Positions 33,340-45,100 are shown, numbered from the stretch's first letter. The stretch is DNA of 64,000 bases from Sialis fuliginosa (GCA_961205875.1 OY540812.1:33489098-33553097); one strand, 5' to 3'. Numbers and translations are program-made. Notes: generated by a model not told the origin, from the sequence alone.

Positions 33340-33420
33340 AAGTTTTTGTTATAGCGAATTGTTCAAAGTAAGTTCTGAGATTGGAGACCGCAGATTTTTT
33401 AAATAAATGAATTTCAAAAC
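33340..33420 (-). repeat. Dispersed repeat shared with 59,985-60,045
   Basis: AAGTTCTGAGATTGGAGACC, GCAGATTTTTTAAATAAA and TTTCAAAACTGCAAAAA match 59,988-60,040 with the same spacing. The similar minus-strand frames in the two places follow from this. Confidence 0.5.
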
Positions 33421-33432
33421 TGCAAAAAAGGA

Positions 33433-33495
33433 GATATATATACATATATATATATGATGATTTTATTTTATATTATTATATATATATATATCATT
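33433..33495. repeat. (TA)n-rich microsatellite
   Basis: Two runs of alternating T and A, with ATATATACATATATATATAT and TATATATATATATATC, are separated by a short TTTTATTTTATA segment. Confidence 0.8.
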
Positions 33496-34679
33496 TGTTC
33501 GTTTCTGCAATTGTTATAATATGTTCATGTATACTATGTATATTAATAACAAAAATATGATTTGCAGAAGCCTAGGTCCCTAAGTTTTTTTATAAAAATA
33601 ATTGTTAATTAGTAAAAAAAAAAAGAAGCTCTATTAAACCATGTGTTTCTAATTTATTCGTTTTTATACTCAGAACTAGAAAATAACCGTTGCAGAAGTG
33701 TGTGTTGCTGATTTTTAGAAATATTCCTAATTTACTCCAAAAAGGGTAAATTGGGAAATGAATAAAAAATTCAAGGGCATCGTGTAGGATGTCAAATGAA
33801 AGCTTATTGAAGCACGAATTCAACAATATACATATATATTGTGTTTTTTTTATACATTTCTTAAACATTTTTCGAGAAAACAGTTAAAACCTGCTGTATA
33901 TGAAAAATCAGAACAGCTGACTTCTGAAACTATTATTCTCATATTTTTAATATACAAACGAAACAGCCTGCGAAGCTGCAGAAGCAAACTAAAGATATAG
34001 ACGCACTTTTTTGCATTTTCAAAAATTCACCTCACTTAACCGCAAAGGTTTACAAGCGGCAGATTTTTTATTGTTGTTTCTAATGGCCTAAAGATCATTT
34101 CTTACAAGGTTGTTTACGAACAAATAGTTTAATTTTTGGTATATCATAAATTAATGAAAAAACATTAATGACTAATTAACGCAGAGACATATATTAATGT
34201 TATATTGACGAACAACCTTTTAATAAATTGCAGAAGCGAACAAATGATATAGGATAGCTTTTTTATTACATTTTTTAATTAACTGTTCATTGAAAACGCA
34301 GAGATACCGTAATTAATATTTAATATTTTTTATTGTTAGATCACACTTTTGAACTTCTGCCGCACGAACAGATCATTTAAAATTTTCTGCCACCACCTCC
34401 CTTACAATAACATGCAGCTTTGTCGATTCGAGTTGACTTGTAGTTAGTTGTTCTCAACAATACTGGGTTTCCCAGATAACTTTTCGAGTATGGAGATTTC
34501 ATTATCTATTAGAGATACCTATTATTTGTAAGGAGGGGGTGAGCATTAATACCTAAAAAAATGAAAAATTTACGTTGTTTAGGCGATACATCAAAATTAC
34601 TAAAAATTCAGAATATATTCTAATAGCTATTACTTTTTTACCGAAGTTGATAGAAACTTATTGTTTGCCGTAAGGCACT
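33496..34679. other. Non-coding stretch
   Basis: The 87-codon minus frame at 33,605-33,868 has no recognisable domain. The words TTGCAGAAG and GCAGAAGC recur (33,564, 33,692, 33,976, 34,231), perhaps from an old element. No ends were found. Confidence 0.3.
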
Positions 34680-34960
34680 TAGAAAACTAGGAGCTCTTTT
34701 TATTTCGCTGTGTACGTCCGTCCGTCTGTCCGTCCATCCGTTTATATAAATTTTATACCGATTAAGATGAAACAGGCATTTTGATTTAAACCCTTCAGAC
34801 ACGATATATTTGCGTTCAAAGTCGTTTTCAGAGCGTCCCCCTCTCTCTATTTTCTAAACTATCGATTTTAAATTAATTAGTACTTTCAATGAAAATTAAA
34901 ACGAACATTATAGCAAAAATAGTTTATGAAACATTTTGGAATAACACTTTTATATAAATC
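34680..34960 (+). repeat. GTTCCGTAG-family copy, diverged
   Basis: AGAAAACTAGGAGCTCTTTT, GTCCGTCCGTCTGTCCGTCC, a GATTAAGATGAAAC box, and then AGCGTCCCCCTCTC and AGTACTTTCA read as the GTTTCCGTAG element followed by one reversed unit of the 285 bp repeat. Confidence 0.55.
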
Positions 34961-35529
34961 GTAGGGAGAATGGCTACGGAATCCTATCATGCACTTTTCC
35001 ATTTTATTATGTTTTTAAAGGCGCTTTTACAATTCCTTTACCACCATTTATTTTCAAATAACACTATGTTTGAATTTTTTTCAAAAAAATAATCACAAAA
35101 TGTGTGCACTTTTTTAATTGGTAGCCCATAATCATGTCAATATAATAACAACTTAATTTAAACATTATTTAGGTATAATTTATACGTTCATTAAGTAATA
35201 ATGTAAACTTGTTAGATAGATATGAATGCGTCTACGGGCAAAATACATTAATTATCACCAAACGTTATATTTATACTGAAATTATCTTAGAAATCCTAAT
35301 TTTAACTAGTAATTTAAAATTCAATCACTGCTATGAACGTCACGCGAACATATTAATAACTATACAAAACTACAATGCGTTAACAGCGTTAATATATACT
35401 ACACCATTGGCGTAACTGGAAATTACATTCCTATAATGTACTAGATAATAATTAAATATTATTTTATGAATATTTCAATCTGTCGGGAGATTTCATATTA
35501 TTTCGATCTCTTACAACTTTTTCTAAAAT
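34961..35529. other. AT-rich non-coding stretch
   Basis: No structure was found. The 68-codon frame at 35,209 shows no domain. Confidence 0.3.
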
Positions 35530-35722
35530 ACCATGATAGCGTCTGAAGCGTTTACACGCGTTTTACGTTTACATTACCCCATGTTAACCTTCCCCCAAAT
35601 CCCCTGTTTCACGGCCACTCTGTTTGTCAAAACCCGCTATGATCGACCCATAAGCACCATCCCTTCCTGTATTATGTCCCAGTGTGAGCTGAAACAACCA
35701 GCAGACATTCTACGTTAAGAAG
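35530..35722. other. GC-richer patch of unknown origin
   Basis: This stretch is near 45% GC against about 28% around it, with a frame of 61 codons (35,533-35,718) ending in a stop followed by AAGAAGAAAAAGAAG. I do not recognise the product. CATGATAGCGTCTGAAGCG and CACGCGTTTTACG give it CpGs. It could be an exon, a mobile element part or foreign DNA. Confidence 0.25.
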
Positions 35723-35794
35723 AAAAAGAAGTTCACATTAGTAATTTTTAGGGTGTTTTTGTAAAATTGTGATTGTATGCACATATTTTTATTA

Positions 35795-36149
35795 CTTTCT
35801 CGCAATATCGAAGATACGAGAAACTTTGTGATCGTATTAGAATGAGATAAAAAAAATTGTTCTCCGATTTCAAAATATTAAATTGATCTTTCCGTTTCAA
35901 GTCAAGATAAACACTTTTCGATTCGCGTCTGTCTGTCTGTCCGTCCATCTGTCTCTGTGTGTGTGTTTGTCCCCTGAATCCTTGTCACACGCATAACTCA
36001 TGAACCATTTAACTGATATTAATGAAACATGATTGAATGGTTGGGTCTGGCTTGAAGACAGTCTCATTTCAAAATCATCAAAATCGTGTGTAAAGATATC
36101 TCAGGAACGATTCATGTTACGTAAAAATGTTATAAGATCACGACACCCA

Positions 36150-36187
<38 letters not shown>
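35795..36187 (+). mobile_element. Family E element, left half, ending in a microsatellite
   Basis: CTTTCTCGCAATATCGAAGA, the (GTCT)n tract at 35,925-35,945, ACTCATGAACCATTTAAC and CAAAATCGTGTG follow family E. The copy then breaks at an (AC)n run and the right half is absent. Confidence 0.65.
36152..36187 (+). repeat. (AC)n microsatellite
   Basis: An uninterrupted AC run of about 17-18 units ends at 36,187 and marks the break in the family E copy. Confidence 0.9.
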
Positions 36188-36188
<1 letters not shown>

Positions 36189-36761
36189 CTTTCTAAAAAT
36201 AGTGTAAATATACTATAGTGACCTTGAAACATAAAAATATGTTGACATTTCGATTTTCGAACCGATTACAATAACTTCCTGTAGGGAAGTTAATAATTTT
36301 GTTTTCTTCGGGAGAAAGTGCGTCATTTAAAACATGGAGTTAAAACTGAAAATAAACACATAGTTTTGATAAAATAAATTAATTCGCGAAACCATACACA
36401 GTCTACATATTCACTGTAATTACTTTTATCATCTACATACATACAATGTATGATTTTTGTGTTTCGCCGCAGCTATTATGTTATCATCAACCCTTTTGTT
36501 TTTATGGTAAATTGTGTGTAATATAAATCATATTTATTGTACATACGCATAGTACGGATAGCTGTTTTAAATGTTTTGAGTTAATATTTGTTTATACATC
36601 AATGATTGTTTTTTTATGTATGTAATCAACAAACAAATGAAGATCAAAATAATTATTTGCAAGAGAGACAATACATACACCAAATACGGAAAATTCTAAC
36701 GAGATATTTTGCTTTGACTGAAAAGTGCGGATGGACGAATGACAAAGTGAGATTAATAGGG

Positions 36762-36790
36762 TTTCTTTAGAACCCTAAAAACGAAACCAT
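36762..36790 (-). repeat. GTTCC-type end fragment
   Basis: GGGTTTCTTTAGAACCCTAA is a short inverted pair of the GGGTTCCG family end. Confidence 0.3.
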
Positions 36791-36834
36791 AAATGGCTAT
36801 TTGTTGATAAGGACACAGTTTTGGAAATATATTT

Positions 36835-37600
36835 ATTAGAGTGTTTTTTATTTTTATTTTTATTTTTTATCCTTTTTTCTCTATGTTTTTGCTTTGGATC
36901 TAAAGAAAATTTTCCCAAAATTTGAAACTCATAGATCAATCCTGTGAACGACGAAAACACTTAATTAACATTAAATTAACATGGGAAAATTAGCTTTTTT
37001 ACTTACGCGTGGAAAACTTTTGTGTTTTCTTACAGCAACATTTTGTAAAGAATTCAATTTCCTACAAAAAAGATCTGAGTGCACAATTCATAGATCTAAT
37101 ATTTTTAAAAATGTGTTCGTTTAAACATTATCATAGAAAATAAAATCCAATTTGTATGATAATGATTAAACAAACATATCTTTAAAATTATTGGATTTAT
37201 GAACCGACAATGAGCACAATTCTCTACAAAATGTTACTGTGAGAAATTAAAAAAAACATTTTTTTTTAAAAGCTATTATAAAAATAATAATAAATTTAAT
37301 GTTTTTTTTAAACAAGCTTTTATTAAAAATGCACTAAAAATTTTGAAAAAAATCAGCTTTCACAAAATTTTCCGATTTATATGACTATAACAAATAAAAG
37401 CGTGAGGCACTCATGAAGGCAAATGTATCGCTTTCTTTATCAAGAAGAAATTAATAATGGCTTTTTCAGAATGAGAAGCCTCACGATTTTATTAGTTTTA
37501 GTGATATAAACCTGAAATTATTTTTTTAAAAGCTTGTTTTTAAAAAATATATATTTTTTAAATTTTATAATGGACTCAACCCATTTTCAATATAAACGCT
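36835..37600. mobile_element. Diverged copy of the palindromic element at 53,782
   Basis: TTTTTATTTTTATTTTTTAT, then TTTTGCTTTGGATCTAAAG, CCCAAAATTTGAAACTCATA and ATTAACATGGGAAAATTAG follow the left arm at 53,790-53,960. TATCATAGAAAATAAAATCC lies near 37,130. The right arm is only weakly recognisable (about 37,200-37,560), so this copy is older or rearranged. Confidence 0.5.
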
Positions 37601-37613
37601 TCATTTTTAGGGT

Positions 37614-37672
37614 TCCGTAGAAAACTAGGAACCCTTATAGTTTCGCTCTATCCATCCGTTTAATAATGTTAA
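37614..37672 (+). repeat. GTTCCGTAG-family end
   Basis: AGGGTTCCGTAGAAAACTAG, GAACCCTTATAGTTTCGC and TCCATCCGTTTAAT make up the typical first 60 bases of this family. The two GGAACCC halves can form a hairpin. Confidence 0.65.
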
Positions 37673-38394
37673 GTCATAAGAAATAAAATACTGGTGCTTT
37701 CATTATGTTTAAATAAAAATCGACTCCACCGTTTGATCCCGAAACAGTACGGAATAACTAACACCAGAAACGTGATCAGAAAGTTGAAAAATCTAAACAA
37801 ATACTCTACAGATTTCATAGTTATGCTTCTACATACATACGATATGTAGTTTGGAATTTTATGTGATTTTTATACAGACTAGAAATCGGAATTTAATTCA
37901 GCAAAAGTTATCTTTGCACATTGTTATATAGTCTGTTCTAAAAGTCTGGAAATTGTTGAATAATTCATGAGAAGTGCATTTAAAAAATGTATTTTATGTT
38001 GTTGGTAATGATAAAAATGTTTTTATATTTCCAATTTTCAGAATTTTCGTTTTATAAAAAATAGGCCACAACAGTTCATTTAATTTTTATGTTAGGTAAA
38101 CAACACAATTTGTTCTACAGGTCTCAGCAATTTTGCACTTGAAAGGATTTGCAGAAACTAGAATATCTCAGCTTCTATCAAACCTTTTAACATGGGACTA
38201 AAAGCAAATTGTTCAGAAAAAACGAGATACAAGATTACTTCTAGACATTTTCATCTAAATACAACCCTAAAGGGTGAAATTTCAGTCTTAATTATTAGCT
38301 CTTTTTTTAATCCCATTTTCAAGGGGATGTTTTTGCAAGAAGGGGAAAAGTTAACAAGTCAAATTATTTTTTACAAAAAGTGAATACGAGAGTA
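37673..38394. other. Non-coding stretch
   Basis: The 63-codon frame at 38,192 has no domain or context. No repeats with partners in the window were found. Confidence 0.3.
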
Positions 38395-38565
38395 CCTCTC
38401 AGTTCCTTTGACTCGTGGTAAAATAACCAACTTTATGTGAAGCAGTAACGAGGCGAGGCGAGGCATGGAGAATCACTACAGGGCGAGCCTAGCGTTACCA
38501 GTACACTCTCGTGTTCGGGTAGCTCACTTATGCTCGGCGAGTGTGTACTGCCGGCATAAAAGTTC
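38395..38565. other. CpG- and GC-rich patch
   Basis: CGAGGCGAGGCGAGGCATGG, AGGGCGAGCCTAGCG, TCTCGTGTTCGGG and CTCGGCGAGTGTGTACTGCC stand out from AT-rich flanks. GTACACTCTCGTG partly mirrors CGAGAGTACCTC at 38,385. It may be a small inverted-repeat element or a regulatory island; no frame crosses it. Confidence 0.3.
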
Positions 38566-39654
38566 ATATATAATCAAAATCGCATACTGAATTTTTGAAC
38601 ATTGATTATTTCTCGACTCACCCAAAAACAGTCATTTTAATGCAGGTACTCGGAAGACTCTTACGCCTAAACAATAAAAATATTTTAAATATCTTTAAAA
38701 TTAGTTTATTTTCGGCTCGCCCCTTAAATAACACTTAATTTCTAAAGATTAACTAATCCCACCCTATCGCATGACTTTTGAAATTATTATTTTAATTGCA
38801 CTCATCTCACAATGAAATTAAACTCACTCAGCATATTATTATCTAATATCTTAGATAACGAAAAAGTTTTGTCTATTAGAATGAATCTAGTGCCAGCACA
38901 ACACAATTACAGAGAAGTCATTATCGCCGCCATCCTCAATCGGTTTTATTTTGTATTCGTAGCTCCTTTGTCGATGTACAATTATAAAAGTGTTGTACTA
39001 ATTTTCTCTTTTTGCTCTTTTTGTTTGTTTGCTATATTTTGTTTTAAAACGTATAATTTTATTTGTGCCTTTATGTTTTTTTATTCTGATACGCTACTTT
39101 AAAAAGCACAGTGAATGAATATTTATTAGTCTTATGTGCAATTATGATTATATGTACCTGCAATTTTTTTAATTTATATTTATACGTAGACATATCAATT
39201 ATTATCAACTATCAATTTTTAATATGAATAACGTCTAGTGTTTCACGTCAGATACTAGGAAGGTATTTCAGAAACTTGGTGTAATGTTTTCAGGGCGATT
39301 TAAAACGATTGAATAACTCAGAAACTAAAAGTCCGACTGATATGATTATGGTATCATTTTAACCAGCGTATAGTTCAGTATCCATTAAACATTTAGCTAC
39401 CCAGGTGGAAATGCTAAACGTGCAGCGATCATTTTGCGCGCTAGCGTAAATTACAATCAGTATAGTTCGACACTCAGAGCAGCTAGGTCGATGGTTTTAG
39501 TTTCAAGTTATAGATCTCGATTAGGTCTATAATATACAAGTACAAATCAAAATATTTAACAAGTTCTAACGAGTGAAAAATTTCATATAATAAAATGTAT
39601 ATTTTTTAGTATAATATAATACAAAAATACATACATAGTAAAATATCAACAATG
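38566..39654. other. Non-coding stretch with one hydrophobic frame
   Basis: The frame 38,812-39,102 (96 codons) is Phe-rich and hydrophobic in its second half, as AT-rich DNA often gives by chance. There is no homology I recognise and no splice context. I do not call it a gene. Confidence 0.2.
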
Positions 39655-39754
39655 CAAGGCTGTAGGCCCCTACACGAAAAAAAAAACAAAGTTTCGGTTA
39701 TGCTTCAAACGTCGTTGCAACGAAAACGATGTAAGATAGATCAAAAATGAGCAC

Positions 39755-39920
39755 GATCAATTTAATTAAATAAAAACTAATGTTAAGCTAAATCTTTGAG
39801 GATCTGTAGCTCCCTCACGAAGTATTTTCGGACTCATGTTTACATTAACTTTTTTCTTGAAATATTTTACTCAATTAACTGTTCAAGTCTGTTCCACCTG
39901 AAATGACTCATCTGTATTGC
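39755..39920 (+). mobile_element. Right-end fragment of the element at 25,778
   Basis: AAATAAAAACTAATGTTAAG, AATCTTTGAGGATCTGTAGC, TCATGTTTACATTAAC and TGAAATGACTCATCTGTA follow 27,760-27,908 with moderate divergence. The left arm is absent. Confidence 0.55.
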
Positions 39921-39984
39921 GAGAATGTGCTTATAAAAAATTAATAATCTAATTTTGCGACATAAAAGAAATTTTATTAAGAAC

Positions 39985-40182
39985 TAGCTGTTATCCACGT
40001 GTAATTTAATTTTTTTATCTAATCAATTTTCGGGATACAAAGCAATCTTATTTCCTTCCTCAAAATGCAAGCTATCTCCCTGCCAAATTTCATCAAGATC
40101 GGCTCAGCGTTTTAATCGTGAAAAGGTCACAAACAGACAGACAGACACAGTTACTTTCGCATTAATTATAAGTATGGATTTC
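39985..40182 (-). mobile_element. Family G short fragment (ends only)
   Basis: Read on the minus strand it has CATACTTATAATTAATGCGA, a (GTCT)n tract, CCTTTTCACG, GAGCCGATCTTGATGAAATT and ATAGCTTGCATTTTGAGG, ending near ACACGTGGATAACAGCT. The same opening is seen at 63,510-63,650. The middle is missing. Confidence 0.6.
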
Positions 40183-40991
40183 TCGTATATTCAAAATAAC
40201 AACCCACAATAAAATAAATAAAACCAAAAAATAAATAATTTAGTCCAGGCTGTCTAGGCTAATATGTACCTAAAATTGTCCGCGTCAGGGGTAAATCAAG
40301 GTTTAATTGTAAAACTCTTCAAATTACAAATATTTTGTAATACAGAACATTCACTGAAAATTTGGACCTGATATCTTCAATTGTTATTGTTTTATTAAAT
40401 TGTTAATAATGGAATCATGCTTGTCTTTGATTAAAAATAAAAGTTTTGATGTGTCCATACTGCCCATTGCTGAACTTGTCTCAACAAACGCTTTACAATA
40501 CAACGTTTAATTTTTAAATGCAGCGTAGTAAAATTTCAGTAAATCCTTTACAATCTATATTATCATTAATATGGAGGAATTACAAAATTGTTTCCGATTT
40601 TAAGAATACTAACAATAAGTCAAATAGTAATACTTCTTTTAAAAATTGAGTGATTATTATGAAATATTTTTCCCCGTGTATATTTGCTCGTTCGTTCGTT
40701 GAGGTGTTAGCAGTTCTCATTTCAAACTATAATAAATGTTAAGTCCACGGTTTTATCCCCTTCAATAAAAATCTAAGAATATCCCCACGAACTATCGAAC
40801 GAAGGTGTCGTAAAAATGTTTTATATTTGTGTAACAACGGCGCAGTATTTTTATTGTTACAGAAATACAAAAGTGTTTTCTAAAATACGTATTCAAAACA
40901 ATTATATATTTTAATCGATACGGTATGTACAGTATTGTACAAGGTTGATATAAAGTAAAAATAGATAGATTAATTAACTAACTATCAAAAA
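40183..40991. other. Non-coding stretch
   Basis: I see no frames, inverted repeats or family members. Confidence 0.35.
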
Positions 40992-41220
40992 CATCTGCCA
41001 AGTAAATGCACACTGCTTCCTCATGCTAAATTCACCAAAGGTAGTTATTATTGAACAATTTATATAATAACCGATAATGTTGAGATAAATTGTCTGGAAT
41101 TGGTTAACCATTGAATGTTTATACAATTTTACCTGATTATTTTTTCGTATATTTTTAATTTTTTGACAAATGTCAAAATAACATTTAAAACGTCAAAATG
41201 ACATTTAGTATATCCAAGCT

Positions 41221-42976
41221 AATGAGTGTATTCGGGAATTATCGTTTTTACTTATTTGAAGTTGGCAAAACGTAATTGGATGGGCTCGTGTTCGGACTAG
41301 AAAACGCTCGTTTTGTAATTCAAAACAAAAGAGCAGTGATCTGATAAACAGCAATGCAAAACACTGTCAAAATAATTATTAAACTAATACGTGTGTACAA
41401 GTTTATAGCACTTGGACATTTTAGTACTGTCAGTAAGTGAAAATCACTCAGCCTTATATATTCATTAATTTGCAGAAGTTTGAAAATAAAAAAATTATAA
41501 AAGATGTAAGTAAAAATAATAATTTTAACCTGAAATATTTTTTCATAAATAATTTTTTTCTAGAAAAATTCAATTAACTGGGTACGCTGTTGAAGATTTC
41601 CTTGTTCTAGTAACAATATGTAATTAACCAAAAATTTAAATTCAAGTGATGCTGATATTAATAAATGTTTAAAAATACAAATATTAAGATAAATATTTTT
41701 AAAATTTAAATGTGTTTTTAAGCTAACGATAAAAAAATTGTATTTTTATATTGTTAAAACAAAAATACATTCTATTATTTACTTTCTTATTGTGTAGTTT
41801 ATTAATATAAACATTAATATATAAAATAATATAAATAATAATATAAAAATAATAATAATAAAATTATACACTATAAAATAATAATAAAATTATTAACATC
41901 TGTGGATTGACCTGGTTGGCAGCATCAGCTATGGCAGACTTAATAATTAATTAATTTAATTTAATAAATTTTAAATATTTTCGCGTTTTTGCCTTCGGCG
42001 TTCACACTGAATAAGGGTTGGCTCAAGTGGACCCATATTATGATTTGCTTCGAGAATCAATACCAGATATTCTAATGCTTCGTAAGGATTCAAACACAAA
42101 TTATGTAGAATGCAACATACTAAGATCTATTCTTCTCATATGCATTTTATCTAATAAAATTCTCCATCGTATTTTTAATAAACCGATGGAAAGTTCCACC
42201 CACCATCATACAAATTTAAGAATGGATCGTACTAAAATGTATTTCCTCTGGTCGTCAGATAGCCATTGTCGCGATAAGGTAACAAAACATTTTCTTGGTT
42301 GGTTGGTATAAGCAGAATCTGCCAAAATATATGAATCAGGAATAAAAAATTGTTCATTGCACTTATCTTGAACCCCAGAATACTTGAAAACTCGTGCATC
42401 ATGCACTGATCAAGGAAAACCGACATAGCAATTCAAAATCTCCAATTTGTCATTGTAAACAAGCTGTAATTTGAAGAAAAAAAATTGTTTAATCTTTATT
42501 TATTATATGATATTTAATTTTTGGTTAATTACATATTGTTACTAGAACAAGGAAATCTTCAACAGCGTACCCAGTTAATTGAATTATTTCTTCTCTATTT
42601 GCCATACTTTAATTTATCATCGTTTTTCTAGAAAAAAATTATTTATGAAAAAATATTTCAGGTTAAAATTATTATTTTTACTTACATCTTTTATAATTCT
42701 TTTATTTTCAAACTTCTGCAAATTAATGAATATATAAGGCTGAGTGATTTTCACTTACTGACAGTACTAAAATGTCCAAGTGCTATAAACTTGTACACAC
42801 GTATTAGTTTAATAATTATTTTGACAGTGTTTTGCATTGCTGTTTATCAGATCACTGCTCTTTTGTTTTAAATTACAAAACGAGCGTTTTCAAGTCCGAA
42901 CTCGAGCCCGTCCAATTTACGTTTTGCCAACTTCAAATAAGTAAAAATGATAGTTCCCGAATACACTCATTATCAA
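41221..42976 (-). mobile_element. Fold-back element with PIF/Harbinger transposase remnant
   Basis: The arms of about 420-465 bp (41,221-41,644 and 42,508-42,973) are inverted with few differences: TACTTATTTGAAGTTGGCAA pairs with TTGCCAACTTCAAATAAGTA, and GTACACACGTATTAGTTTAA with its mirror in the left arm. The right arm has about 40 extra bases near 42,590-42,630 (minus-strand start-like ATGGCAAATAGAGAAG). Between the arms lie AT-rich DNA and a broken transposase reading on the minus strand. Confidence 0.75.
41971..42478 (-). pseudogene. PIF/Harbinger transposase, C-terminal part, broken
   Basis: On the minus strand the pieces follow the HARBI1-type nuclease order. First comes KLQLVYNDKLEILNCYVGFP, then an in-frame TGA (42,412-42,410), then SVHDARVFKYSG, and ADSAYTNQ with the second catalytic Asp. 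After a frameshift comes VLLPYRDNGYLT; after another, VELSIGLLKIRWRILL with the third acidic residue (Glu), and RRIDLS. After one more comes CILHNLCLNPYEALEYL, ending with QCERRRQKRENI and a TAA at 41,973-41,971. At least three frameshifts and one stop make it inactive. The N-terminal half is not recognised. Confidence 0.85.
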
Positions 42977-43717
42977 TTTAGAAAAACAAAACACAAATTT
43001 TTAAAATAAATTAAGATAAATCTTTGTAAGGGAATATTTTACAACAAACATTGTAGACCCATATTATAATAAATTTAATGCTCTACAAAAAATATTCTAT
43101 AAAATTTTCACGTAACATGTGTCGTTCTTGAGATATCTTGAAAAAATAAATATTTTGGGGTGTCACCTTTCCTCCTTACACACGATTTTGATGATTTTGA
43201 AATGGGACCATCCTCAAGCCAGACCCAACCATCCGACAAAGTTTCAATAATATCGGTTCAGTGGTTCATGAGTTATGCGTGTGACAAGGATTCAGGGAAC
43301 AGGCGGACGGACGGACACACAGACAGACACGGAACGAAAAATGTTTGCCTTGACGTGAAACGGATAAATCAATTTAAAGTTTTGAAATCGGAGAACATTT
43401 ATTTTGTCTCAATCTGAAATGATCACAATGCTTCTCGTATCTTTGATATTGCGAGGAAGCAAAACATCTGCCAAGTAAATGTACAGTGCTTCCTCGTCCT
43501 AAATTCACCAAAGGTAGTTACTATTCGAACGACTGTAATAAACGCCAATAAAGTATTCAGATGAACTGCCATTGATTCAACAGAGGTTCCCAAAGTGTGC
43601 CCCGCGGCGCAAAGTGGGTCTAAATCACACATTTTTGCGCGAAATTTCGCTTCAAGCCAATTTTCAACCAATTTGAAAGGTAAGTAGTTGTAGTTTCTGA
43701 AAATTACCCCAAGAAAT

Positions 43718-44038
43718 AAGGTTTATCACAAATTTCATGTATTTTTAAATGGGATTTATTTATTTCTACCTTATGTAACTCTTATTCAGAAAGTCTATAC
43801 AGTGGTACAATATTTTTTAAAAACATTGGTGGGAAGGGTATGAGATAATTTTTTTTCCAAATTGACTTTTTCAGATATTGTTTTGAAAAATCATATTGGG
43901 CTTAATTTTGGAGATATATTCTTGTTTTTAAAAAATATTGTACCACTGTATAGACTTTCTGAACAAAAGTTACATAAGGTAGAAATCAATGGATCATCCC
44001 ATTTAAAAATACATGAAATTTGTGATAAGCCTTATTTC
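43718..44038. repeat. Palindrome of about 320 bp inside the level 2 element
   Basis: AAATAAGGTTTATCACAAAT and AGAAAGTCTATACAGTGGTA are mirrored at about 44,018-44,036 and 43,943-43,962. The arms are about 110 bp with a loop near 100 bases. The 69-codon frame at 43,862 crosses the centre and is not a gene. Confidence 0.6.
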
Positions 44039-44043
44039 GGAAC

Positions 44044-44320
44044 CACACTGTATATTTCAATATTCTTATAATGTGCATTTTTACTTATAATATCATCTGA
44101 AATTTGAATGTTTTCTGTATCTTCTAAAAGAAAGGAGATATCGAAGAGATGCGTACTATCAACTCACCCTGTAATGATACAACTTTTTCGGGGTCACACT
44201 ATATATTTTAATATAAGTTTAGATGTGTATTACTACTTATAATATCATTCAAAATTAAAATTGTTCTCTAATTATTAACAGAAGAGTTATCGAAGAAATA
44301 CGAACTTATGACTCACCTAT
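44044..44320 (+). repeat. Direct repeat, two diverged units of about 159 bp
   Basis: CACACTGTATATTTCAATAT (44,044) and CACACTATATATTTTAATAT (44,203) start two units, each followed by ACTTATAATATCAT, ATCGAAGA and CTCACC. Confidence 0.5.
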
Positions 44321-45100
44321 ATATACAGGGTGAGTCATTTTAATCAACGCAGTCAAATATCTCGAAAAGTAAGCGAAGTTGATACAAACGTTTCAAACAA
44401 AAGTTGCTTTGTTTCAAGGGGGCCAAACAATGGTGACCTTACGGTTGACCTTCAAACCATTTTTTCAAGGTCAAACAAGGTCAACTTTGATTTTTTAAGA
44501 AAAAACCTATATTTTTTATTGTATATTCGTATTCTACGTGAAAAAATTAGTATCTTTAGTCGGATTTTTTTTTTAAATGGTTTGGTCTCTCGGTAGAGGG
44601 CGCTGTAAGATTAATCAACGAATTCAAATATCTGAAAAAAAAGATTCACCTAATAGCTTATTAAAGTCAAACTACTTTTAGCATTACCCAGAAACAATTT
44701 TTTAGCCAAAAGGTAATTTTAAGCAGTTGTTGTAGAAGCAGGGTTGGCAAAAACCCGGGTTTTTTTAAAAAAGCCCAGCCCACCGGGTTTTATTGGGTTT
44801 TATTACCGGGTTTTTTTGGGTTTTTTTGGGTTTTATTTAGTAACATATACATAAGGTATAATATATTATTTACATTTTTGTTATATAGTAATATTCAATA
44901 AAAATAAATATTTTATACCACTTAGAATTATGAATGGCGGCAGGCAGAGTTACGTTAGCAATTTTAATATTATTTTTATTTTATTTATATTATTTTGAGT
45001 TAAATAATGTGTTTAGATTTTACGAACGCAAAATTTTTTATTTGAATCTTAATTGTTTAAATTCATTTGTATGTACATTATTTACTGGTTATAGTTAAGC

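Larger units (their letters stand above)
40992..43460 (-). mobile_element. Family E element, split by a Harbinger fold-back
   Basis: The first part (40,992-41,220) has ATCTGCCAAGTAAATGCACA and CTTCCTCATGCTAAATTCAC. The second part (about 42,977-43,460) has AATATTTTACAACAAACATT, the (GACA)n tract near 43,320 and GCTTCTCGTATCTTTGATAT, ending GCGAGGAAGC. Joined across the insertion they give a normal E copy. The 85-codon frame at 43,160 is a repeat by-product. Confidence 0.75.

Noticed and set aside
36152..36187. Possible CRISPR-like or regulatory array
   Set aside because: It is a plain AC dinucleotide microsatellite.
38812..39102. 96-codon hydrophobic frame as a membrane protein
   Set aside because: The hydrophobicity follows from T-rich codons; there is no recognisable family, promoter or splice context.
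42018..42311. 97-codon plus-strand frame
   Set aside because: It is antisense to the Harbinger transposase remnant, whose motifs on the minus strand are convincing.
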